A DNA stretch of 64,000 nt from positions 1 to 64,000 of the forward strand of contig CAJNOL010000684.1 of NCBI GenBank assembly GCA_905250125.1, given 5' to 3'. The position numbers were made by a program, and so were the translations under genes. This stretch comes from Rotaria sordida (Eukaryota > Rotifera > Eurotatoria > Philodinida > Philodinidae). The notes beneath the pieces were generated by a model. It saw nothing but the letters and a program-made list of their open reading frames with translations. It made no database searches and was not told the origin of the DNA. Of the stretch, positions 1 to 9,685 are shown in pieces (position 1 is the stretch's first letter; each line of letters starts with the position of its first letter).

Positions 1-955
1 ACAAGTTATGGGTCGAGATTTTGATACAGTTTCATTAAGAAATAAAAGTAATTCATCAATATTTGGTGTATTTGGCCATGGTGATTGACAAATCTATGAT
101 AAAATAGATCAAAATATTCTTTCAAGAAAAATTTAAATTCAAGTCGTTTTATTTTTTTTTTTATTTTTTTTGATACCTGAAAAAAATGTCCAATTCGATC
201 CATATAAGTTGTACATTGTTCAGGATGTTGTTCATAAAGTAAAATAACTTGTTGTTTATTATTCCATAAATAATTTAATGTACATTCAGTTATTTTTCTT
301 GCTGTTGTACAAAGTTTCTTTTCAAATATTTCATGTACAAGATGTATTAAATGATCATGACCACATTGATCATTAAAATCATAAAAATGATTAAAATCAA
401 GTAAAATTATTTCTTTTGTATGCTTATTTAAAAATTCATTGATTTCTTCTAAACATTCACGAACTAAATTACCTAATAAACCATGTGTAAATGTAAATGG
501 TGATTTTGAATATAAATTTGTATCTGTTGTACGGCAAACACGTAAATCAAAATAACGAATACCCATATATAATTGTTCTATTTAAATGAAATATTGAGGC
601 AAAAAAACAAAATTCATTTTTGTTTTTTTAGATAAAATTTTAATACCGGTAAATGTTTTATCTTGTGTAAGACTCCAATTCCTAATAATAGGATAAATAA
701 AAAAACAAATACGTCGTAAATTTGTATCTAAATCAGGTCCAGCTTGTCTTGTTAAATAATATGCAAATGAATCATGTGTACCTATATTATATAAATGAAA
801 ATCGATTTTATGATTTATTAGTTATTACTACCAGGTATAGCGATTTTAGTAATGGGTTCATCATGAAGATTTTTTGGTAAATTTGTCATCCATTCCTCAT
901 GTTTTAATTGTGATGATAATTGAGAATTGTTTGACGTATAACTACTCGTCGCCAT
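1..955 (-). CDS. PLCXD: PI-PLC X domain-containing protein (PLCXD-like), 3' end outside window
   Basis: Exons on the minus strand: 955-832, 781-647, 577-177, 93-<1, with introns of 50, 69 and 83 bp and consistent phases; 251 codons are in the window. The first exon reads MATSSYTSNNSQ and leads into a WMTNLP segment, as in PLCXD proteins. The X-domain catalytic histidines are visible in IPGTHDSF and in FTHGLLG, and the family signature MGIRYFDLRV follows the third exon start. The last partial exon contains SPWPNTPNIDELLLFL, matching the C-terminal half of the X domain. Family members are predicted phosphodiesterases acting on phosphoinositides or related lipids, without PH, C2 or Y domains; catalysis by this copy is inferred. 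A run-on frame past position 177 is intron read-through. The stop lies left of the window. Family assignment is secure; which PLCXD paralogue it is cannot be said. Confidence 0.9.
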
Positions 956-1751
956 AATATGATGTTGTTAGATTAAACAAATATTTATCTGAATAGAATT
1001 ATTTTTTATCAAAAAATTGATTTGCGAATGAATGAGATTTTATTTTAAAAAAAAATATATATATATACATAGAAGTGTCTAATTAACTCGGATACCCAGT
1101 TATTATTTTTTTTATATGGCCTTAATCACATATCGGAAAAGTACGGTGTTTGTATCAGCTATAGTACATTCATAATGTTAATCATTTATTATCATTCGGA
1201 CTTTGTCTCATGTAAATTAAGAGAGTTGTGAGTATTGGTAAAATACGTTCTAATCTCTTCTGAGAGACCGTTTTACTGGAGATATATACTGGCTGAGAGC
1301 GTTTGGAATTCTGTATCTACTGTATTCCACATTGACCCGAAATTTTAACAAAATAAATGTTTTGAAAGTGAAGTTAAATGTTGTAGCTCTACTACACATT
1401 TTGAAGTGATTAGAGCCGTCAGGTATTTACCACAACTTCCATTAACGTCATTTTTCGAAACATTTATTTGTTTAAGCTTTTAGCTCAGAGCGTATTTTAT
1501 TAATACCTGAGATTTTTTTTTTGAGATCTTTTTCAAACTCGTTTGACCAAAGATGTATCTGTGAATAGAAGATTATAAATCTCGATAAATAAATTTTTTT
1601 ATTTTTCAGAAATAGAGTGTGAACAACAACAAATGATCAACATTATGGAGAAAACAAAATTGAGACTATATAAAAAACACCTAATAATTCGAGTATCCTG
1701 GCTGATTGAACAGTTCCATATATATTTTTTAAGTCTTCACATCAAATATTC
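956..1751. other. Intergenic DNA between PLCXD and PXK
   Basis: About 800 bp between the PLCXD start and the PXK stop, both on the minus strand. I see no coding frame. It should hold the PXK 3' end and the PLCXD promoter. The only structure I can support is the imperfect inverted repeat at about 1229-1512, listed separately. Confidence 0.6.
1229..1512. repeat. Small imperfect palindrome (MITE- or foldback-like)
   Basis: The segment at 1349-1386 is matched in reverse complement by 1431-1471 (shared core AAATAAATGTTT plus flanking bases). An outer pair, 1229-1250 and 1485-1512, also matches in reverse complement (core AAAATACG). The left half carries extra unmatched DNA between the two arm blocks. 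No target-site duplication could be identified. Confidence 0.45.
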
Positions 1752-4700
1752 TTATTTAAATTTAGGTACACTATGATCATTTGTTTTCGCTTGTTTCAAT
1801 TTCGATAAATTAAAATCTAAAATTGAATTTAATAATTGTGTTCGAGCATCATTGACAACTGTCGGTTGAGGTGAAGGTGATGTTTCGGGAATATTAGGTA
1901 TATTAACACTGATGTTTGGTGATACAGGTTTGTTGGATATTGTTGTTTCTGTTGTTGTTGTTGTTGTTGTTGTTTGTAATGGATCAACAGTAATTGAATA
2001 TTGAAGACTTTCTATATAAAAAGAAAAAAAAGATGTTTCATATAACAAAAAAAATATATGTAGCAGTAAAAAGCTAGTTGATAAATGAAGAAAACCTTAA
2101 CCAAATATTAGCTAATAATATCTCTTATTGTTATAATAAAATAAATTTATAAAGAAATCGAAGGAAGGGAATTGGTGATGAAAGCATAATTGAAATGTTA
2201 ATGGGATAATATTATTCGATTTTCTTCTAAGGGAAAGGGAGCGTATAAAAGACCAAATCGGTGTACTCGTACTTTTTTTGGTCAACTTCATTGAATCATA
2301 TATCAACAGAAAGAACATACTGAAGTCAACATTTTGGTGCTAATTTCATGAGATTTTACTCGAATTTCGAAGTCTAAAATCTAGAAACAAAGTAACGTAT
2401 TTTCGCTTATTATTCTAATGATCCATCCTATCAGGATAGATTCAATTTAAGAATAAGCAAACAATACAAAATACTACTCAAATTATGAATTTTATAGCTC
2501 TTTGATGATGCTTTAGTCCTATATATAACTCATCGTTTAATTTAACGAGATATAGATGCAATGTACTGGTAGATACTATTAACATATTTACTGTATTTAT
2601 CATCGATTCTGATCTTTCAACAAATATTTTAATTTAAAAATTGAAATGACGAAAGCTCTACTACCAATTCGATAGCCACTTTTAAAAAGTTAGAAAATCA
2701 TATATTTCGTAAAGTCAAAAAAAAATCTAGCTGCTTAAAAAAATTCCTTCAGACACACTCTTGACTCAGCACCGTTTCGCTTTTTTTTTTGATTAATGGT
2801 TAGAAGATTTCTATCAGAAAAAGTTCAATTTAAGTGAAAACTAATGTAATATTCGAAATCAGCGTAAAAAGCTGAGTTGGTCTATGTAGGAGTTAAAAAA
2901 TTTTTGAAACTTTTATTTTCATCGAAAATTCTACGTTTGGTCCTCTTCAGGAAACAGACGAAAAATGAATTGCATCAAACCACTATTTGGACATTGTAAA
3001 GAAACCTTGAAAGTTATTAGCTGGCAAAATGGCGAATATTTAGAAGATACAAACAGGGTTTACATTGGATTCACTTGTTTGCCTGGTTCTTGAGAGAATC
3101 AGGAGCAAATTTGTCGATGAAAAAAAACAAGTTTCAGATATTCTTTAAATCAACTTTCTATACTGATTTTGATCGTTTCAATTTTTAAATTAATATATTT
3201 GCTGAAAGATAAGAATCGATGGCAAATATAATAAATATACTAATAGGATCAACCAGTACACCGAGCATAGTCTCATGAAATTAAACAGTAATTTACGCAT
3301 GAGATTGAAGAATCATCAAAGAATTATGAAATTCATAATTTCAGTAGTATTTTGTCTTATATAATTTTCTCAAATTGAATCCATCACGACAGGATGGATT
3401 ATTAGCATAATGCACAGAAATGTATTACTTAACTGATAGCTTTTAGGTTTCAAAACCCTACCAAAACCTCATAAAACCAATAACAAAGTGTTGGTCTCAA
3501 CATACTATTTCTATTGATATATGATTCAATGAGCTTGGCCAATTTAGATTCTTATATGCTCTCAACCTTTTATTCAGCATTATTTCAAAAGAACTGTTTA
3601 AACTTGTAAGTGTTAGATGTTTAAAGCAGTTTTTCTAATAAAAACATACTACAGTTTATGTACAATTATGAGAGAAAATTAAACTACATTACCACAATCA
3701 AAAGATATCTTCACATCCTATTTTTCAGTGTTATTTGTGCACGCTGCATGAAAGAATAAGTTAAGATTTTTGTATTCCTCTATCAAACAACATACTTGAT
3801 GTATCTGTAGTATTCAAACTATTTTCCATCTTTTTTTCAAGTGCTTTAGCCTGAAAGAAAAATAATATGTGTAGATTTGAAGTAAAGAAAAAAACAATTG
3901 TTAAATATTAACTTGTCTTTCTCGACGTCGTCGAAGTTTTTCTTCGTCTGACATAAGATGATTAGAAATTTTTAAATGACGTTGAGCAAATTTAATCTAA
4001 ATAAATTGAATTAAAATTTGTTTTTGTTTTTTTTTTTATTTTAATTTAATTTAAAATTACTTTTATTTGATCGTTTTCTAATCTTTCTTGAGCTATTCGA
4101 TTAATTTGTTCAAATGCTTCTTTTGCTTTATTATTTAATTTCAATTGAAATCGTTCGAAAACACTTGATAATGTTACTTGAAAAAACCTAAGCTATCAAT
4201 TTGTTGTTTAATAGAAAAATACAAACAAAAAAAATTTATAACACTACGGTTCATTTAAAAGTTGTTCGATTGTCGGTAAATTTCCTGATGATATAAAAAT
4301 TTTTGAAAGAATTTCTTGAACAGGAAATGGAATTATAGATGGAAATTCTGTATATAAAGTTAATGGACATTCTTCACCGGTTGATAATTCATATAATAAA
4401 CGTCCAAATGCATATATATCACATTGTTCAAATGTCTAAAAAACAAAGATTTATATTATAACTTTCAATATTCATTTGTTTTGTTATTATTTACTAACAT
4501 GAATATATTTAAGATTAGAATAATGACGCCGATATTTTGATGATACACCGGTTATAACATTAGTTATATCAAGTAATTTTATAGATTGAGATTGTTCAAA
4601 ATCAAATAAAATATTTCCTGAATGTAAATGTCCATAAACAAGATTATTTTCATAGAGAAAATAGAGTGCTTCTAAAATTTGACGACCTAAGATTTTTATT

Positions 4701-6887
4701 TGATGTAAATCACATTGTCTTAATGTCGATGTTGGACCATATCGTTTCCAATAAACACCATTAGCTGGTTTTGTCTACGAATAATTTTCAAAAAAAAAAA
4801 AAGGATAATATTCAAAACTAATTCAATAGTATAAAAGTTTTGGCATAAAATATTCGTTCATTTTTCGAGCCACTAAAAAACAATTGATTAGAATTAATTA
4901 GAATCTATGTTTAGATTTTTCATTTAAGATAAGATTGAACAACTATTAGTAAATTTTGTGAACTAGATTCATATATTATAATAGGACTATAAAACTTAGT
5001 GAGTTTAAAACAAACAGAAACATTAGTCAGTCTGCCATCGAATCAGGTCAAAAAAAAAGTGCCCTATTGACAACTCGAGTTTGATGGAAATAGAGAAATT
5101 GAAGACGTCGAAAAGTCAAATGTTAAAAATGAAAGATTTTTAATAATATTAACAACAAGAAGAATTATATTCTATCATATGAAAGTAGACAATAGAAAAG
5201 AAAAAGTTAAGTTTATAAATCATAATTTCGTTTTTGTGTGGGGTACAATTTATTTTATCTGCCTATTTTCGTCAATCCGAACATTCTCTGATCTGTACAA
5301 AACAAAATAACAGTTTTGGCGTAGTCATTAATTTGTATGTTGAAATAACTTCAACTCAACATTTTATAGTAGCGCACCAAAATTCTGTACAAAATGAGAT
5401 ATTACAATAAACGAAATTTTATCTATATGTTTCTACTAAAGAGTTAGTTTCTATGGAAATTGGGATTAGAAAAACAAACTTGTTTTTAAAAACGCAAAAG
5501 TAACTAGCATGCTTTGTAACTGAGCCATTAAAAACTGTTTCTCATTTTGAATTTGATAGACTTAAATTGAAATTCGAAATTAATTAAAATGATATTCTAT
5601 ACAATCACTATTTTTGACCTTGTAAAACAATCTAATGATAATTGTCCAATGTTACCTCTCGAAAGAAAATTCTGAACACATATTCGGAAAGAGCGAAAAA
5701 ATCTAATTCTAATTAACTACTTCTGACTCTAGATCAGCTGTTTTTAAGTAACCGAAAAATGAATGAATATTTTGTGGCATATGTTAATTACTCGATGAAT
5801 ATAATCTTTTAATGATCCTCTATTATAAAATGGACAGATAGTCAATGTACCACTTTCATTTGCATAAACTTCTTCAATTGGAGCAATCAATGGATGCTTT
5901 AAAAAAAAGATATCATAAAAATTGTTCGAAGTAAAGAATAGATATATATACTAAAATTGATTTAATTAATTTTAAACAATTCATAGTTTCTTTTTCTCCA
6001 AGTGCTTTATCTAAACCATAATGACACTATAAATAAAAATTTATTTATTTGTATTTCTTTTTTTCAAAATGAATATTCATTACCCATGTTAATAAATAAT
6101 GTTCATTTTTTGGACATCCAGTTTTTGATGCAAGAAAATAACTTTTATTATATCGCCATCCTTTAAAAACATAAAACAAAGAAATAATTCAATTTGAAAT
6201 ATTAAAAATTATTCTACCGAAATCAAAAAGTGGTTCAATTATTTGATATCTATTATTCATCGAACGAATATACATTGATACATATTGTAATGCTGATTCT
6301 AAAACAAAAAATGATTTAAAAAAAAAAAAAAACTTTTCTTTTTTGGTTTCTTCTAAAATACCAGGATAATTAATAATATGATTTTCTGGATCAAGAAAAC
6401 GATGAACTAATAATGAATTACAAAGTTCTATATGTTGAACAAGTGTATTAAGATATGTCTAAATTATTTATAATTATTATTTCGAAAAACATTAATTTCA
6501 TAACATACTTGAAGACCTTTTTGTCTTTCAGCCATAAATGTTCGATCAGTATTACCAAGAAATTTTTTCTTTGGTAATTCAAAATTAAAACCATATTCTT
6601 TTAATGCATTATTAAGATCAACAAATTCTCGAAAACGTTTTGTTATTATCCATGAAGATAATGGATCATTTAGTATACGTGTAACACGAATAGAATATTC
6701 CTAAGTTAAATTTTAAAATAAATATTAATTAATAAGAAAACAAAAAAAAGAAAAAGAAACCAATTTCATTTCTTACCCCATGTCCATCGACAACATATGA
6801 ACTTTCAATAATACATGTCATTGGAAGTGTTGCATCGACAGGTGATTGTATATTGGTGGCTCTTTGGGGAACAATTAAGAGAGCCAT
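1752..6887 (-). CDS. PXK: PXK / MONaKA: PX-domain, kinase-like protein with C-terminal WH2-like tail
   Basis: Thirteen exons on the minus strand: 6887-6777, 6700-6509, 6458-6362, 6298-6218, 6160-6084, 6026-5952, 5896-5792, 4774-4499, 4435-4248, 4187-4061, 3996-3913, 3850-3796, 2011-1752. Phases close to give 575 aa, close to the vertebrate length of 578. Order: PX domain (residues about 20-135, with LPKKKFLGN and AERQKGLQ), kinase-like domain (about 145-430), basic coiled stretch (RRRRERQ), poly-Thr linker and a C-terminal WH2-like segment (LLNSILDF...AKTNDHSVPK) that closely matches the vertebrate PXK tail. The HRD motif is replaced by HLH and DFG by DIT, so it looks like a pseudokinase. Known homologues bind phosphoinositides, act in endosomal trafficking and modulate Na,K-ATPase. 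The start ATG at 6887 extends the frame upstream of a second Met and fits family length. The intron at 3795-2012 holds a foldback element. Confidence 0.93.
2277..3544. repeat. Foldback element 1: 1.27-kb inverted repeat in the last PXK intron
   Basis: Left arm about 2277-2660 and right arm about 3170-3544 are reverse complements of each other at roughly 75-80% by eye, with a spacer of about 510 bp. Shared landmarks, read from the left arm, are CATTGAATCATATATCAA, AATACTACT followed by CAAATTATGAATTT, and TTTAATTTAAAAATTGAAA; their complements appear in order from the right end. No open frame for a transposase is seen in the spacer. It fills most of the 1784-bp intron of PXK. Best reading: a non-autonomous terminal-inverted-repeat or foldback transposable element. 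Confidence 0.75.
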
Positions 6888-7307
6888 TTTTATATTCTAA
6901 TTTTATACCATTTGTCTACAAATATAAAACATTTAACGTCATTTGTTTTGTATTCTCTTTCTATCATTCTACTCATGTTGCGTTAATCGAAGTAATGGAA
7001 GAGAAACAAAGATAAAACAAGACAATAAATACATTCTAGTGTTCTTATATAGAGTGGGCGACATGGTAAAATGAATGTAATAAAGAAAAAAAGGAAACAT
7101 TTTCTATTCCTTTTTGGTGATAACGTGTGCAAAATAATGTTTAACGTATGTCTCTAGCATTAATATTTTATGAACAAACAAATAAATCATAGAAATATCG
7201 TAATAAGTTTATATATATATAAAATCTTTTTTCTAAAAATAAAACCCGCCCTATTATTCTCATATTATTATTTTTGTTTTAATTTTAATCATTTATTTAT
7301 TGTCCTC
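6888..7307. promoter_or_regulatory. Divergent intergenic region between PXK and the gene at 7308
   Basis: A 420-bp AT-rich gap separates two oppositely transcribed genes, PXK (minus, starting at 6887) and the unknown gene at 7308 (plus). By position it must carry both promoters. No clear TATA, CCAAT or E-box element could be picked out with confidence. Confidence 0.4.
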
Positions 7308-8108
7308 ATGGGTCCAATACGAAACACTCTTAAGAATAATCATTTTACATTATCCACCAATATCAATAACTCAGAAAGAGATAAACTTGATCTCTATTCT
7401 ACAATTGATAAACAACATTCAACAGATAAAATTCAACGAACACCAAGTACAACCAATAATATGTCTACTAAAATTGATGAAGATAATTCTGAACATGATG
7501 ATTGTTTTATTAAATATAATTTTGTTTCATCATCTGAAGAAAAAAATCAACGAATAAATGAAAGAAATCGAAAAGATGAAACATCTAAAATACAAACAGA
7601 AGAAGAAAATCAAAATGATCAAGATCAACCAGCATATTTAGTCGAAGAAATCAATACTATAACAGCACTTATTATTTATGATATTTATTCAAAAAAACAT
7701 CGATTTAAATTTCATTCAAAATATCAAGTAAGTGAAATTTCAAAGATAAAACTCTATGATAAAAATTTATTAACAAATATCTAGGTTACATCTCCAAATT
7801 ATTTTTTTGATAATATAGATCGATTCGATTCTGTTTATTCATGTTTAATTGATAAAATATTATTATTAAAAAATAAAAATTTAAAAAAATCTAATCTTCT
7901 ACAAAATTCTTTACGTAATCGTTTTCTAATTCTACCAAATGTAAATGAATTAAAAAATTTTCAACAAAATGAACAATTACGTGTTTATAAAGAAAAACAA
8001 GCAGTTCTTAATCGAGTACCATTTATTCCAAATATTTTATCATCTCAACGAACATGTCCTTATTATAATTTTGATGAAATGAAAAAAATTCGAGATCAAC
8101 TTAGTTAG
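7308..8108 (+). CDS. Uncharacterised 247-aa protein, two exons
   Basis: Exons 7308-7727 and 7785-8108; a 57-bp GT-AG intron in phase 0 removes an in-frame stop that would otherwise end the frame near 7784. The first half is very polar (many Asn, Asp, Glu, Lys) and probably disordered. From about residue 100 it becomes more structured: EEINTITALIIYDIYSKKH, then after the intron TSPNYFFDNIDRFD and LPNVNELKNFQQNEQLRV. It ends with CPYYNFDEMKKIRDQLS. No signal peptide or membrane segment. I do not recognise the family. The ATG at 7308 (MGPIRN) is preferred to one at 7170, whose leader is hydrophobic and AT-driven. The stop is 139 bp before the next same-strand gene, so the two may be co-transcribed. 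Confidence 0.65.
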
Positions 8109-8247
8109 AAAAAATCTAAAAAGAAAATCAAGAAAAAGTCATTTCTTATTGTTGTCTCAGTAACCATTAAATAAAAAATAAAAATCTTAATTTCTTTAAA
8201 TCTTTAATAGTAATTTGTTTATTCTCTTCTTAAATACCGAGTTTGTA
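8109..8247 (+). promoter_or_regulatory. Short intercistronic spacer with poly(A) signal and AG acceptor
   Basis: 139 bp between two plus-strand genes. It contains AATAAA at about 8170-8175 and then, about 35 bp later, a pyrimidine-rich TTTAATAG ending at 8210, 37 bp before the next ATG. This order (stop, poly(A) signal, splice acceptor, ATG) is typical of operons resolved by spliced-leader trans-splicing. Inference only. Confidence 0.4.
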
Positions 8248-8808
8248 ATGAACGAACGATTAATAACAAGAAAACAACGACAATTAGATAATAAGAATAA
8301 GAAAATAAATAAAAAATTTTTTTTTTATCTAAATAATCTATCAAATTCATCTAATGAACAACAAATATCACTTAAACGTCTTTCAAATAATTCAAAATTA
8401 AATAAAAAAAATCGTTTAACAGATTTATTTTTTCCAACTCGTTCACGTATTAAACTTCGTCAATCTCAATTATCTTCAAATAAACAAATAAGTTCACCTT
8501 TAAATGAACAAGTTGCTAAATTAAATCAACGTGCTGTTGATGTTCGAAATGGTATTGAACAAAGTCTATCATCATTACATACTCAACGTTTACAATATTT
8601 AACAAATTTAAATGAAAAAACACGTGATCTTGAAAAAGCAGCTGAAGCATTTGAATATTCATCATCAAAACATCTTGAACAAGAACTTAATAAAACAAAA
8701 AAATTATCATATATATTTAAAATAGCTATTACTATATGTCTTACACTATTTTCATTTATGATTGGTTATATGATTATTCAACTAATACAAGATAAAGGAA
8801 CAGTATAA
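8248..8808 (+). CDS. Tail-anchored R-SNARE-like (VAMP-type) protein
   Basis: Single exon, 186 aa from the ATG at 8248 (an in-frame ATG at 8215 would add 11 residues). The N-terminal ~75 residues are basic and Asn-rich. A heptad-patterned coiled coil follows (about residues 85-150) with an Arg in QRLQYLTNLNEKTRDLEKAA aligning to the zero-layer Arg of synaptobrevins; the downstream spacing of L, L, L, A, F, S and L also matches the VAMP core. A single hydrophobic anchor, IFKIAITICLTLFSFMIGYM, sits near the C-terminus with only about 12 residues after it. This is the topology of a vesicle SNARE, which pairs with Q-SNAREs to drive membrane fusion. No longin domain is evident. The family call rests on the alignment pattern alone; an unrelated tail-anchored coiled-coil protein is the alternative. 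Confidence 0.6.
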   Translation: MNERLITRKQRQLDNKNKKINKKFFFYLNNLSNSSNEQQISLKRLSNNSKLNKKNRLTDLFFPTRSRIKLRQSQLSSNKQISSPLNEQVAKLNQRAVDVRNGIEQSLSSLHTQRLQYLTNLNEKTRDLEKAAEAFEYSSSKHLEQELNKTKKLSYIFKIAITICLTLFSFMIGYMIIQLIQDKGTV

Positions 8809-9685
8809 TTTGTTAATTTACATATTTTCTTCAGTCAGATAGGAAAATTTGAGGATTATTTTGTTGTTTTTTTTTAATATGAAAAAAAAATAATAATAAA
8901 TTTTTAAATCCTTACTAATCGACATTAAGGGTATAATACACAAAAAATAATACGAGAAGAATAAATCTGATTCAAAATAAACCTTCTTTCCCACCTACAA
9001 AGGATTATCATCTAATCAAATAAAAATCCTAAGTAATCAATCCCTACTTCACCTTTTCTATAAAATTAAATCATGAAATAATAATACATAGATCATTTCT
9101 TGAAATATTTATATTTAAGGATAGATATAATAAGACAAATTCGCTTATGCACACACACACACGTACGATTGAACAGAGAAATGTACATGAAACAAACAAG
9201 ACGTACACAAAAAAAAAAAGAGATGCGCTTTTTCTTCTACAGAAGATTAAATTCAATTTTATTCATTTTTTTTTTCTCTCTGGAAAACTCGTCGTACATA
9301 ATTTTCCTTGATAAACTGCGTTTTTTTTTCGGAATGTTCAATGAACGACGCATAAAACAAAATGTTAACGAAAAAAAAACAATGAGGATTATAGACAAAA
9401 GAAAAAAAGAAAACAAGATTTCCAACGATGATATTCTTTAACTTTTTTTTTCCTTTTTTTTGTACTGTTTTTCGCCCTGACACAAACAAGAGTATTCTAC
9501 ATAGTAAAAAAAAAGAAAAGGAAAAGGAGGGGAAAGGGAAAAATATCTCCTCATTCAATGAATCCACACTAAAAAAAGAAACAAGAACACAAACTAAGTA
9601 AATGAAATGAGATTTTTCTTATCAGAATGTTTTTATATATATATTTGTATGTATAATTTTATGTTTAGTAAATGTTCATGAATTA
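8809..9685. other. Convergent low-complexity intergenic region
   Basis: About 880 bp between the ends of two convergent genes. Homopolymer A and T runs, purine-rich blocks near 9200-9560 and a short CA repeat near 9151-9160. Overlapping open frames on both strands at 9070-9570 are composed of Lys, Phe and Ser runs and look like low-complexity artefacts. 3' UTRs of both genes presumably lie here. Confidence 0.55.

Noticed and set aside
9071-9567. Five overlapping frames of 60-110 codons on both strands
   Set aside because: Mutual shadows in purine/pyrimidine-rich low-complexity DNA between two convergent genes.
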